DNA of 64,000 nt. Source: JAJEBT01 sp965221485 (GTDB taxonomy: Bacteria > Pseudomonadota > Alphaproteobacteria > MPNO01 > UBA830). Position numbers and translations under genes: made by a program. Every line of letters starts with the position of its first letter. The first letter of the stretch is position 1. Location of the stretch: contig OZ244893.1 in the NCBI GenBank assembly GCA_965221485.1, positions 1,364,001-1,428,000 of the forward strand. Reading direction: 5' to 3'. Under the pieces are notes generated by a model. The model was not told the origin of the DNA, ran no database searches, and was given only the letters and a program-made list of their open reading frames with translations. This document shows, in pieces, positions 46,321 through 55,507 of the stretch.

Positions 46321-47128
46321 ATGAGGAAGAAACAGAGGATGCAAGATGAACAACCCATTATGTACCAAGGCGAATTGCCCGTCATTCAGCACGAAGTAAA
46401 AAATGAACTGATCACTCAGCGGGCCGTTGACGGCTACATAAACGCAACGGCCATGTGTCAAGCGGCGGGAAAGCGCCTCAACAACTATCTGAGGACAGAC
46501 ACAACCAAGGCGTTCGTTGGAGCCCTAGAGGCCGATACGCGAATCCGCGCAACGGAGCTAAGTTAGGGGTGGGCATCCGGAATTTCAGGGCACATGGGTA
46601 CATCCGCAAGTTGCGATCAACTTGGCTCAATGGCTGTCTCCCGAGTTCGCTGTCCAAGTCAGCAAATGGGTGTTTGAATGGCTTAGTGGCCAAGCGAACC
46701 GCAGAGAGCGGCTGCCAGATCATGTTCGTCGCTACTTGGTCAATCGACCTAAGATACCGCCGACGCATTTCTCCATGCTCGTCCAGATGACCCTTCGGAT
46801 TCTCGCTCCACTTGAGGATCATGGCTACATTCTGCCTGGACACATGATGCCCGACATCTCATTAGGTCGCATGTTCTCAGGTTGGCTGATAGAACAGGGG
46901 TACGCTCCAGAGGAATTCCCGAGCTATCGGCACGAATTCTTGGATCACAGACCGACCGTCGATGCGCGGCTTTACCCCAACGAACTGATCACCGAGTTCA
47001 ACCAACAACTCGAAGCTTGGCTGCGGGATGGGCCCGCTCGCCGATATTTTGGACAGAGAGATGCGACAGCCATCGGTCCGCTGAACCAAGTTCTCGCGGC
47101 ATTGCCAACCCCGAGAAAAGCGCAGTGA
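46321..47128 (+). pseudogene. KilA-N domain protein with frameshift
   Basis: The first part (to 46566) has the KilA-N domain: DGYINATAMCQAAGKRLNNYLRTDTT, then IRATEL and a stop. In another frame from about 46562 the domain resumes VRGGHPEFQGTWVHPQVAINLA and continues to 47128 (FAVQVSKWVFEWLSG, then a C-terminal region with LVQMTLRILAPLEDHGY). A deletion of one or a few bases near 46558-46562 explains this. KilA-N is a DNA-binding domain of phage and plasmid proteins, and the C-terminal part is accessory. It sits just after the IS1595 remnant and before a small conserved ORF. Confidence 0.8.
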
Positions 47129-47198
47129 GTCCCAAGGTGGTTGTTTTGATGGCAACGTTGGCTACGGCTTTCATGGTTTCCGCCCAAGGGGGAAATCC

Positions 47199-47360
47199 AT
47201 GACCAAGAAACCCAAGCCCAAACCGATCAAAGCCCTCAACCCCCGCTATGCGGGCGCAACGCCGGACATGGTGGCGCGGGCGTTGCTGCGGCAGAAGCGG
47301 AAAGGCGCGAAGGTCGAGGGAGCCATTGCGGCGAGACGGGCCGCGCGGTCAGGTATATGA
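47199..47360 (+). CDS. Small basic protein, 53 residues
   Basis: ATG 47199 with GGGGGAAA just upstream. It starts MTKKPKPKPIKALNPRYAGA and continues TPDMVARALLRQKRKG, strongly basic, ending with Ala/Arg-rich residues. The motif NPRYxGATPxMVARALL recurs in small proteins of alphaproteobacterial prophage or mobile regions as I remember them, but no function is known. Its position directly after KilA-N supports a mobile origin. Confidence 0.55.
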   Translation: MTKKPKPKPIKALNPRYAGATPDMVARALLRQKRKGAKVEGAIAARRAARSGI

Positions 47361-47477
47361 GCGCCAAATTCATCGTTATGAGAGAGGACCTTATGCCGCG
47401 CAGGCGGTGTTGCACTTCGGATTTTCATCCGGGGACCAATACAATAATGTTGATGTGACCATGGACTCGCGACGACA

Positions 47478-48356
47478 TCAGTCCATCCCGGTGAGTTCTG
47501 CCAATCCCATGGACTGGGCGAGTTCATGGGTGCGTGCCCACCTTTCGCCAGGGATCAAGGCAATCAGGCGAGTGAACACCCCGAGAAATGCTGCGCGCCC
47601 GGCAGCAGCATCAAACGCGTCAACCCGATCGGAAGTGAGGAGCGCCCGAACATCCCCAAACAGATCTGGCCGAGCGAATTTCGCCAGCATTCGCTGTTCT
47701 GCTTCAGCCCGGGAAATGGCCTGACCTTGTTGATCGAGGTAGCAGACTAACAATTCAACAACGCGATCGAGATTCAGACCGGGAAGTGCATCGAGCGCAT
47801 GGTGGAGATCAATGAGATCGCGCCCCTTATCGCGCTGCAGCAAGGCGCGAAGTTTCGTCGCCAGCAGCTCTTCAGCTGAGAAAGACGCTATCGTGGTGTC
47901 ACCCGTGAACCACGGGTTTTCGACATTGTAGGGGATCAAGGCCGGCGGATCGAAGGCCGTGATCTCTGCAATATTGATCTCGACCTTGAGCCGGATCTGC
48001 ACTTCGGGATCATCCTCAGCCGGCACTCGGAAGCGAAGCTTCGGAGCAACCCGGCTGGCCGCATAATTTGCTTGTCCCAGCCATGGCTCCAGCACTTCGC
48101 GCATAGCATCGAGGATGGGGCCGATTGGGCCGGTCGTGGTCCGCACGAGATCGATGTCTTCCGAGTACCGCAAAGGTTCAGGAAAGACGATCTTGTTGAG
48201 TGCCGTCCCGCCCCGAAACCTCAGCTCGGTGCCGAGGAGATTGTGATTGAATATCTCGACCAGAGCTCGCGAAATGATCAAGTCCTGCTCGACCTGCCGC
48301 GGCTCAGCCCACGGCGCCGTCAGGCTCCAGGCCGTGATGTTCGTCTCTGGTATCAT
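47478..48356 (-). CDS. AbiEii/AbiGii family nucleotidyltransferase toxin
   Basis: 292 residues. It has the nucleotidyltransferase motif LRFRGGTALNKIVFPEP (GGTALxK), YSEDIDLVRT (DxD) and a later conserved Lys region in SFSAEELLATKLRALLQRDKGRDLIDLHHAL. The AbiE toxin family transfers nucleotides (CTP shown for some members) to tRNA or other targets and blocks growth in type IV toxin-antitoxin systems used against phage. Its start codon overlaps the antitoxin stop by four bases. C-terminal helical region is normal in length, so the gene is probably intact. Confidence 0.88.
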   Translation of the reverse strand: MIPETNITAWSLTAPWAEPRQVEQDLIISRALVEIFNHNLLGTELRFRGGTALNKIVFPEPLRYSEDIDLVRTTTGPIGPILDAMREVLEPWLGQANYAASRVAPKLRFRVPAEDDPEVQIRLKVEINIAEITAFDPPALIPYNVENPWFTGDTTIASFSAEELLATKLRALLQRDKGRDLIDLHHALDALPGLNLDRVVELLVCYLDQQGQAISRAEAEQRMLAKFARPDLFGDVRALLTSDRVDAFDAAAGRAAFLGVFTRLIALIPGERWARTHELAQSMGLAELTGMD

Positions 48357-49177
48357 TGTTCGTCGACCTCGATCGGCTTTCGGACAATGATGTGCCAGCG
48401 TGAGCTGCGCTCTCGTTCCTCGCTGGCAACGATGGCGTTACCTTTCTGTGGCTCGAGTTCAACCCAAGGCGTGGTGCCGTCACGGAGATGCCTCTCCAGG
48501 CAAGTTGCGAGCTCATCCTGGCCCAGGATGTCGAACAGGTAACCGAAGCGCTGGACGACAGAACGCTCGAATTTGGGGACCAACGCATCCAGGCGCGTCG
48601 GATCAATCCGACCACCAAGCTCATTGAGCACGCCTGCCACGTGGCTGATGCCACCGCTCGCGTGCAGATAACGCACAAGGTCCAGCGCAGTCAGCGCTGG
48701 CGATGATACTCGCATCGAGCCGGTGTCGGTCTTCCTTCGCTCAATCCCATCTTCAATGCCTTCCATATCCCTGCGAAAATAGAAGGCGAGCCTAGAACGC
48801 CCGGCACGAATGGGTTTCCATTGTCGGTCGGTGACCACCTGAAACTCCATCACAGCCTGGTGTGCCGCCCCGTGCACTTCCGCGGCCTTCAGGAGCCCTA
48901 CGTAATAAGGCCTCTCCGCGTCGATCATCATCGCGTCGATGTACCAACTTGGTGGAGGCGCTCCCCACTTCAGATACCGCCTCGGCGTGATAACGTAGAA
49001 ACCACGGCGCGGTGCGAAGATATGCCCACGCTTCTTCAGGCGTGCGGCTGCATCGAGGAAGGCCCCATGGCTGACCCCCAAGGACTCCATCGCATCCTGA
49101 CGGTTGAAGGTGGTATGTCCGCTCGACGCCAACTCTTCAACATAGGTTGCCAGGGTCCTAGTGCGCTCACGTATCAT
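48353..49177 (-). CDS. AbiEi-type antitoxin
   Basis: 274 residues. The N-terminal winged-helix region (TYVEELASSGHTTFNRQDAMESLGVSHGAFLDAAARL) is the AbiEi_4 type domain that binds its own promoter; the middle RGFYVITPRRYLKWGAPP and RPYYVGLLKAAEVHGAAHQ are family hallmarks. It neutralises the toxin encoded downstream, overlapping by four bases, and probably represses the operon. Upstream sequence is very AT-rich with a promoter-like pattern. Confidence 0.85.
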   Translation of the reverse strand: MIRERTRTLATYVEELASSGHTTFNRQDAMESLGVSHGAFLDAAARLKKRGHIFAPRRGFYVITPRRYLKWGAPPPSWYIDAMMIDAERPYYVGLLKAAEVHGAAHQAVMEFQVVTDRQWKPIRAGRSRLAFYFRRDMEGIEDGIERRKTDTGSMRVSSPALTALDLVRYLHASGGISHVAGVLNELGGRIDPTRLDALVPKFERSVVQRFGYLFDILGQDELATCLERHLRDGTTPWVELEPQKGNAIVASEERERSSRWHIIVRKPIEVDEQ

Positions 49178-49205
49178 ATTCCCAAATCCGCTATATTCGC
49201 CGATT

Positions 49206-49233
49206 TTATTATATAATATTGGTATTCGGACAA
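49206..49233 (-). promoter_or_regulatory. AbiE promoter candidate
   Basis: On the minus strand TTGTCC (49228-49233) is followed after 16 bases by TAATAA (49206-49211), or after 14 by TATAAT (49208-49213), about 30-35 bases before the antitoxin start. Related 7-base repeats (CCGAATA and GCGAATA) flank it, possibly antitoxin binding sites. Confidence 0.45.
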
Positions 49234-49267
49234 GTTTTATATTTTTAACTCTGCTTATTGTGCGGAT

Positions 49268-49627
49268 TTAGAGATATGACTTTAGGTACTGAGCATGTCG
49301 AGAACTGATGATGGCGACAGGCTGGTCCCGGGGACATTTCCGCAGCTCGGTGGGGGTAACGAACGCGCTCCGATCAAAGTCGCCGTCCTTTGGCAAATGG
49401 CGTTGTCCGGTCGGTGGAGAGTGCTCTTTGCCGCAGGAGCCACGTTCACGAATGCGACCGTCCCGTCCATGGATCACGACTTCGGCGCCCTGCTTGCGGG
49501 CAAGTCTTCGCGCGGCCTCAACGGCCTCTTTCTGGGTGGCAAAGTAGCGCGTGACCCTTTCGGCACCGGTCTTGCGGACCGCCCATTTTTTCCCGCGCGG
49601 AACAACATGCTGGCTTTTGCTGGCCAT
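49268..49627 (-). CDS. DUF2188 domain protein
   Basis: 119 residues from ATG 49627. The first 60 residues (QHVVPRGKKWAVRKTGAERV, TQKEAVEAARRLARKQGAEV, VIHGRDGRIRERGSCG) match DUF2188, a small beta-alpha domain of unknown function. The C-terminal 45 residues (PPTGQRHLPKDGDFDRSAF onward) are not part of the usual family and may come from a fusion or read-through. Same strand as the AbiE pair, about 90 bp upstream of it. Confidence 0.75.
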   Translation of the reverse strand: MASKSQHVVPRGKKWAVRKTGAERVTRYFATQKEAVEAARRLARKQGAEVVIHGRDGRIRERGSCGKEHSPPTGQRHLPKDGDFDRSAFVTPTELRKCPRDQPVAIISSRHAQYLKSYL

Positions 49628-50128
49628 GGTCCGGATTCCCGATCCGTAGCACGACCAATTCATCACGGCTCGCGCTTACATGCAACAGTTCTGACCTGGT
49701 CGGACCTGTCAGCATCATTTGATGCATTGCTGGACCCCGAACCGTGTTCGATCGAAAGGACTGTAATGATGATCAAGGTGGAGTGAACCCCTTGAACTGG
49801 ACAGGGGGGTTCGGAGATTTAGGCCACTTGCTGAACATGTTGTGCCAGGGTGGACTTCAGAGCAAATCAAAAACCCGCCGGGAACGGGACAGCTGTTCCG
49901 GATATCCACAAAACATCTGGAATCCACGACCCATGCCGCCGTTGCGGCTCTACGGCCGTTTCAAGGAGTCTTACAAAAAGGACGAGGAGGAAGCGCTGAC
50001 GAGATCAGCCGACCGAGGAGGCCCGTCTTGACGAACCACTTGGCGCCGGCCATCAAAACGGCGGTGCTCGCGCTGGCGATCGAGAAGTAGCCTGTTGCCG
50101 GGTGCGGGCATCGAATGCAACCGCATTA
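49628..50128. other. Intergenic with palindromic repeat copy 2
   Basis: About 500 bp. Contains the palindrome at 49782-49815 and no gene I can support. It marks the right border between accessory patch and the housekeeping block. Confidence 0.4.
49782..49815. repeat. 30-bp imperfect palindrome, copy 2
   Basis: GAACCCC (about 49785-49791) pairs with GGGGTTC (about 49806-49812). The sequence GTGAACCCCTTGAACTGGAC is similar to the reverse complement of the palindrome at 23021-23056. Possibly a solo insertion-sequence end. Confidence 0.4.
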
Positions 50129-51067
50129 TCAGTCCATGCCGACCAGACCCCTGGCGAAAGCCGCAGCATCAAACTGCTGGAGATCATCCATACCCTCACC
50201 AACCCCGACCGCATGAACCGGAAGGCCAAATCGCTCGGCCAATGCCACGAGTACACCGCCGCGAGCTGACCCGTCGAGCTTGGTAATCACCAACCCCGTA
50301 ACTCCGCAAATCTCCCTGAAGATCTCCACCTGGGAATGCGCATTCTGGCCAATGCAGGCGTCGAGTATCAGGAGACAGTCATGGGGCGCCGTTTGATCCT
50401 GTTTTCGAATGACGCGCGTGATCTTCGCCATCTGCTCCATGAGGTCGCTGCGATTCTGCAGTCTGCCAGCTGTGTCAATCAACAATACTTCGCTTCCGGC
50501 TTCGCGCGCCGCAGCGATCGCCTCAAACGCCAGCCCGGCGGGATCCGCTCCGGGAGGCCGTGCGATGACCGGAGCGTTGGTTCTCTCACCCCAGATCTTC
50601 AGCTGCTCAATCGCGGCAGCGCGAAATGTATCGCCGGCTGCCAACATGACAGTCCGCCCATCTTCCCTGAAACGCTTCGCCAGTTTCCCGATCGTTGTCG
50701 TCTTGCCTGAGCCGTTGACTCCGGCAACCAGAATGACATGCGGGCGACCCGAAGGTTCAGGCATCAGCGGCAGGGCCACCGGTTGCAGAATTTTCGTCAG
50801 TTCCGCGGCCAGCACTTCCCGGACATCCTCGGACGACACTTCCTTCCCGAAACGTGCCTTGGCAACCACCTGGGAGAGCCGACCCGCGGTCTCAACCCCG
50901 AGATCGGCCGTGATCAGAAGGTCTTCAAGCTCTTCCAGTGTCTCGGCATCGACTTTTCGATTGGCAAAAATGCCTCCGATACCATCCGATATCCTTGCAG
51001 AACTGTTCCTGAGACCATCCCGAAGCCGCGCGATCCATCCGGTCCGGCGTCGCTCCTCGCCAGTCAT
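50129..51067 (-). CDS. ftsY: Signal recognition particle receptor FtsY
   Basis: 312 residues, NG-domain form with a short N-terminal region (no long acidic A domain, as in many Alphaproteobacteria). GTPase motifs are G1 ILVAGVNGSGKTTTIGKLAK, the DTFRAAAIEQL region, DTAGRLQNRSDLMEQ and the TKLDGSARGG motif. It docks the ribosome-SRP complex to the SecYEG translocon at the inner membrane. Its ATG overlaps the stop of mtaB by four bases, so dapF-mtaB-ftsY is one operon. Confidence 0.97.
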   Translation of the reverse strand: MTGEERRRTGWIARLRDGLRNSSARISDGIGGIFANRKVDAETLEELEDLLITADLGVETAGRLSQVVAKARFGKEVSSEDVREVLAAELTKILQPVALPLMPEPSGRPHVILVAGVNGSGKTTTIGKLAKRFREDGRTVMLAAGDTFRAAAIEQLKIWGERTNAPVIARPPGADPAGLAFEAIAAAREAGSEVLLIDTAGRLQNRSDLMEQMAKITRVIRKQDQTAPHDCLLILDACIGQNAHSQVEIFREICGVTGLVITKLDGSARGGVLVALAERFGLPVHAVGVGEGMDDLQQFDAAAFARGLVGMD

Positions 51068-52311
51068 GCCGCTTTCCTCGCAACGAGAACATCATCCCGG
51101 CGATCAACGAATTCGGCGGTTACGATCTGTCCCGTTTCGGCCTCGCCACAATAGCGGACCCGGGCAAACTGCGGTGAGCGCCCCTGCCCTTTTTCCTCGA
51201 TAAGGATGTTATTTGTGGAACCGATACAGCTGTCGAGATAACGGCTCACTTGTCGCTTTCCGGCCTCGCGCAGCCGCGCTGCCCGCTCTCTGCGAACATT
51301 GCCGGACACCTGCGGCATCCGGGCAGCCGGCGTGCCCGGCCGTTCGGAATAAGGAAAGACATGCAACCAGGTAAAACCGCAATCCCTGACAAGAGAAAGC
51401 GATCTCTCGAACGCCTGTTCGCTCTCCGTCGGAAATCCGGCAATCAGATCCGCTCCAAATACGGCATCAGGCCGCCCAGTTCTCATTCTGAGCACAAATC
51501 TTTCAATGTCGGCCCTGAGATGGCGTCGTTTCATCCGTTTCAGGATGAGATCATCTCCCGATTGCACGCTCAGATGAAAATGTGGCATCAGACGTTCTTC
51601 CTCCGCAGCAACCGCGAAGAACTCGTCGTCAATTTCGCCGGGATCCAGCGAGCTCAACCGAAGCCGGGGGAGTTCGGGCACGAGAGCCAGAACACGACGA
51701 ATCAGCCCGGCCAGTGTGGGTTTTCCAGGCAGGTCCTTGCCATAATCCGTTATGTCGACCCCTGTCAGGACGATTTCCCGGTAGTCGTTTTCAACCAGGT
51801 GCCTGACCTGGTCAACAATTCCCCCGACCGGCACGGAGCGATTGGGACCCCGTCCCAATGGAATAATACAAAAACTGCAACGGTGATCGCAGCCTTGCTG
51901 AATCTCGATGAAGGCCCGCGTCCGTCCCTCGAATGCGGAGATCAGATGAGACGCAGTTTCGCGTGCAGTCGCAATGTCGTTGACCAGCATCCGCGGCGGG
52001 TCCGGTGTGACCCATGTCTCGCTCTGGAGCTTTTCGACATTTCCGACCACCCGGTCGACTTCCGTCATGGAAAGATACCTTGCCGGAAATATCTGCGCTG
52101 CACAGCCCGTGACGATAATCTCTGCGTCGGGGCGCTCACGCCTCTCCCGACGGACAACTTGCCGTAGCTGTCGTTCGGCTTCAGCGGTCACCGCGCAGCT
52201 GTTGACAATGACGGCGTCCTTCAGACCGGCTTCGGCGGCCTTTTCGCGAATTACTTCGGACTCGAACGCATTCAACCTGCAGCCAAACGTAACAATCTTC
52301 AGGCTGCTCAC
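51064..52311 (-). CDS. mtaB: tRNA t6A37 methylthiotransferase MtaB
   Basis: 415 residues. N-terminal MTTase domain with Cys residues (FGCRLNAFESEVI, VNSCAVTAEAERQ, IIVTGCAAQI), radical SAM core with the 4Fe-4S motif IQQGCDHRCSFCIIP (CxxxCxxC), and a short C-terminal TRAM-like region (NNILIEEKGQGRSPQF). It adds a methylthio group to t6A37 of tRNA to give ms2t6A. It overlaps dapF upstream and ftsY downstream by four bases each, consistent with a tightly coupled operon. Confidence 0.95.
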   Translation of the reverse strand: MSSLKIVTFGCRLNAFESEVIREKAAEAGLKDAVIVNSCAVTAEAERQLRQVVRRERRERPDAEIIVTGCAAQIFPARYLSMTEVDRVVGNVEKLQSETWVTPDPPRMLVNDIATARETASHLISAFEGRTRAFIEIQQGCDHRCSFCIIPLGRGPNRSVPVGGIVDQVRHLVENDYREIVLTGVDITDYGKDLPGKPTLAGLIRRVLALVPELPRLRLSSLDPGEIDDEFFAVAAEEERLMPHFHLSVQSGDDLILKRMKRRHLRADIERFVLRMRTGRPDAVFGADLIAGFPTESEQAFERSLSLVRDCGFTWLHVFPYSERPGTPAARMPQVSGNVRRERAARLREAGKRQVSRYLDSCIGSTNNILIEEKGQGRSPQFARVRYCGEAETGQIVTAEFVDRRDDVLVARKAA

Positions 52312-53162
52312 GACCAGATTCCAGGATCGATGGTTCCCCTGAAGCTGACCGTCGCAGGACCACTCAAATTCACCCTGTTATCGGCCGTCCATTCGACGAA
52401 AAGGTCTCCGCCGTCCATCTCTACCGTGACCGATCGCCCGCACAGATTTCTTCGATATGCATTGGCTACGGCCGCACATGCCGCGGTCCCGCAGGCCAGG
52501 GTAATCCCGACACCCCGCTCCCAGACTCTCAGCCGGAGGCGATCAGGCCGTAGAATCTCGGCTATGCCGATATTGGCACGTTCAGGAAACAGCGAGTGCC
52601 GTTCAAGAACCGGACCGACTGTGGTGAGCGGTACCGCTTCGGCATCGGCGACAAAAAACGTCGCATGGGGATTGCCCATGTTCGCTGCCGCCGGATCTGA
52701 CAGGAGCCCGTGCTCGAGAGGCACATGAAGCGTGTCGGCTTCATCCCTCAGGGGAATTTCGTTCCATCTGAACCGGGGCTCTCCCATATCGACCGTTATC
52801 GATCCGGATCTGTTGCGCGAGATATCAAGGAGTCCGGCATCTGTTCGCAGACGAACGCTGCCAACTCCCGCCTCATCCAGCAGCATCGCTCCGACGCAGC
52901 GGGTGGCATTGCCGCAGGCGCTCACTTCACCACCATCGGCATTGCGGATTCTCATAAGGGCTGCCGCACCGTCACCAGCCACACCCGGATTGTCTTCCAC
53001 GATGATAAGTTGATCGCAACCCACACCATAGTGCCGGTCTGCGATCACTGCAGCCGCACGGGTATCAATGACAAAGCCGGCGGCCGGGCGCCCCGAGCGC
53101 ATATCGACGACCACGAAATCGTTGCCGTGACCGTGCATTTTGGTGAAAGGAAGTCCTGTCAT
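52308..53162 (-). CDS. dapF: Diaminopimelate epimerase DapF
   Basis: 284 residues. The two catalytic Cys lie in VSACGNATRCVG and TLACGTAACAAV, giving the two-base (thiol/thiolate) mechanism that interconverts LL- and meso-diaminopimelate for lysine and peptidoglycan synthesis. N-terminal KMHGHGNDFVVVD motif and normal length. First gene of the minus-strand operon with mtaB and ftsY. Confidence 0.96.
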   Translation of the reverse strand: MTGLPFTKMHGHGNDFVVVDMRSGRPAAGFVIDTRAAAVIADRHYGVGCDQLIIVEDNPGVAGDGAAALMRIRNADGGEVSACGNATRCVGAMLLDEAGVGSVRLRTDAGLLDISRNRSGSITVDMGEPRFRWNEIPLRDEADTLHVPLEHGLLSDPAAANMGNPHATFFVADAEAVPLTTVGPVLERHSLFPERANIGIAEILRPDRLRLRVWERGVGITLACGTAACAAVANAYRRNLCGRSVTVEMDGGDLFVEWTADNRVNLSGPATVSFRGTIDPGIWS

Positions 53163-53944
53163 GACGCTTCACATTGAAATTAACCAGCAAAATATCCGAA
53201 GTGAAACATTCCTGCAGCACCCGATCCGCCCGAAATTTCCCGAGTGGCGGCCGCTATGGCTTTCCTTCGCACGATCCCTGTACCTTTTCGAAGAGCGCAC
53301 CATCCACCCAATACCTGGAGGGAGCAAGCCCTTGCTCATGCTGCAGTGGGCAACCCGCTTCGCTACCATTGCTCCTTTGATGGTGCAAGATCAGATGAAC
53401 ATGGAACTGCACCATCATGGACCTCTCCAGACCCGGAATTGTTATTGACCCGGACCCGGTTCTTCCGGCCAAGCCTGTCAAGACCACAGGATAAATCTGA
53501 CGCCTGAGTAGCATATGTTGCACAAAAGCGCCTCAAAACATGTGGGATTTCGCTCCTTGAATGAAATATATGGCCTCTGCGCTCACGGTTTCGGAGCTGG
53601 CCTTATTGCCCAGTTCATCGGATGCAGGGATGTCCAAAGCTTCAGGGTGAATCTGCGTGAGTCGGGGGCCACCACCCGAGCACGCGGATCTTCCCGGCTG
53701 GTTCCCGTAGCATTCACGGGAAAGCCCGACACCGGGCCAGGCGATCCTTGGGGTCAACGCAGAAGACGTCAGAGGCGCAATCTGGCGATGAACTGTCCAA
53801 TTCTGATATCACGGTGAGGCAAAGGAAAAAGTCGTGCCTGTTCCGCAGATCATGGCATGAATCATGGCGACGCAATTCGTAAGCACACTTTCCCATACTA
53901 TAGTGCCAGCATCCTGCCCTTCCTTCATCAATTCGGAGAACGCC
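53163..53944. other. Intergenic, no gene seen
   Basis: About 780 bp between divergent dapF and the nucleoside deoxyribosyltransferase gene. Short overlapping frames only. GGAGAACGCC near 53936 is the next ribosome-binding site. Confidence 0.4.
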
Positions 53945-54403
53945 ATGCGCAAGAGCCTCTATCTTGCCAATCCTTATGGATTTTCCCTGCAGCAAAAACG
54001 AGGACCGCTTCCTGATCTGGTGGTCGCGCTGGAAAACCTCGGTGCGGATGTCTGGGAGCCGTTCGCCCGAAACAACCAGGTCGACCCGAGTGACCCGCGC
54101 GCTGCCTGGATTATCGGGCAGGCAGATCTCCGTGATGTGAAGGAGGCCGACGGTTTGTTCGCCGTGGTAAATGGCAACCCACCCGATGAGGGTGTTATGG
54201 TGGAACTCGGCATGGCAATTGCCTGGGAAAAACCCGTCTTCCTGTTCCGGGATGATTTCCGCCGCTGCACCGACAGCGAGACCTATCCCCTGAATCTGAT
54301 GCTGTTTACCGGTTTGCCGGAAACCGGATGGGAGAACTACTGGTACAGCTCAATTGAAGAACTGTCCGATCCGAACAAGGCCCTGCTGGGGTGGTTGTCG
54401 TAA
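53945..54403 (+). CDS. Nucleoside 2-deoxyribosyltransferase family protein
   Basis: 152 residues from ATG 53945, with GGAGA upstream. SLYLANPYGFSLQQK at the start resembles the nucleoside 2-deoxyribosyltransferase N-terminus; ADGLFAVVNGNPPDEGVMVELGMAIA holds the catalytic Glu (in the DEG...E pattern), and KPVFLFRDDFRR follows. The family transfers deoxyribose between bases or hydrolyses nucleoside bonds. Cytoplasmic. Single gene; convergent with the universal-stress gene. Confidence 0.82.
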   Translation: MRKSLYLANPYGFSLQQKRGPLPDLVVALENLGADVWEPFARNNQVDPSDPRAAWIIGQADLRDVKEADGLFAVVNGNPPDEGVMVELGMAIAWEKPVFLFRDDFRRCTDSETYPLNLMLFTGLPETGWENYWYSSIEELSDPNKALLGWLS

Positions 54404-54422
54404 AGCCGGAGACAGTCAGCAC

Positions 54423-55265
54423 CTAATGAGACATCAGACAGGGAACCGTCATATCGCGAAGAAGTGATTCGGTGACGCCGCCGAAAACCCACTCCCGGCT
54501 GCGAGAATGCCCGTAAGCCCCCGAAACGATGAGATCAACACCGAGATCGCTGGCCCGCGCAAGGATGGTGTCGGCAATGGATATATCTTTCGCTACTGAT
54601 CGCATCGATTCCACGTTCACGCCGTGGCGAGCCAATTGTAACGCAATATCCGCCCCCGGGCTTTCTCCGTGGTCACCGCCTTCCGGACGGTGCGGATTGA
54701 CCGTCAGCACGGTGACCTTGTCCGCTGTTTGCAAGATCGGCATGCTGTCATTGACAGCTCGCGTGGCCTCACGGGTCGCATTCCAGCAAATGAGGACACG
54801 CTTGCCAACAGATTCGAACTGGCCCGCATTGGGAACCACAAGAACAGGCCGACCGCTCGACATCACCAGATCTGCGGGCAGCTCGGGATAGGGAAAGTGT
54901 TCGGGATCGCGCCGATCGCCCTTGCCGACAATCGTCACGTCCATGTAACGCGCGCTACGGGTTACCACTTCGGCGGCCTGGCCCTGCTCGGTTCGCCACT
55001 CGCAGAGCACACCGGATGCTGTCGCAGCCTGCTCAAACCATTTCCTGGCCACATTTGCATTCTCTGTTGCCTGCTCGTGACGGGCATTCAGCATTTCTGC
55101 CGACACATAACTGGCATCCATGAAAACCGGCAAGCTGGGGTTGGGAATCACGTAAATTCCCGTCACATGGCCGCCGGCTGGTGCCGCCATCGTCATCGCA
55201 ATATTGATGCGCTCTTTCGCCCTCTCCGTGGGATCCACATGAACGAGAATGTTCTTGAGTTCCAT
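54423..55265 (-). CDS. Universal stress protein, tandem UspA domains
   Basis: 280 residues from ATG 55265, with GGAGA upstream. Two UspA domains are read: about 1-150 (ELKNILVHVDPTERAKERIN, ending PADLVMSSGRPVLVVP) and about 155-280 (GKRVLICWNATREATRAVND, ending REWVFGGVTESLLRDMTVPC). The second domain has the GxxGHS-like motif SGAYGHSRSREWVFGG, which may bind ATP. Role in stress tolerance is inferred from the family. Confidence 0.88.
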   Translation of the reverse strand: MELKNILVHVDPTERAKERINIAMTMAAPAGGHVTGIYVIPNPSLPVFMDASYVSAEMLNARHEQATENANVARKWFEQAATASGVLCEWRTEQGQAAEVVTRSARYMDVTIVGKGDRRDPEHFPYPELPADLVMSSGRPVLVVPNAGQFESVGKRVLICWNATREATRAVNDSMPILQTADKVTVLTVNPHRPEGGDHGESPGADIALQLARHGVNVESMRSVAKDISIADTILARASDLGVDLIVSGAYGHSRSREWVFGGVTESLLRDMTVPCLMSH

Positions 55266-55507
55266 TTCGTTCTCCATTCCGGGTTGGGGAACCGCCATCA
55301 TGAACAGCCGTTCCGTCCACCTTGCCTGCCTTACCGAATCCTTATGTCGAATTGTCTGGTTGAAAATCAACCGCCACGAGAATTATAGCGCAGTCTCCGG
55401 GAAATGGTTCCGCGCGCAATCCTGGAGTGTATGCACCCCGCACCAGCAAATCCTGCTACACGTCGCATGATGGCGACGGAGTCCCCTGCGGCCCCACTGC
55501 CGCAAGC

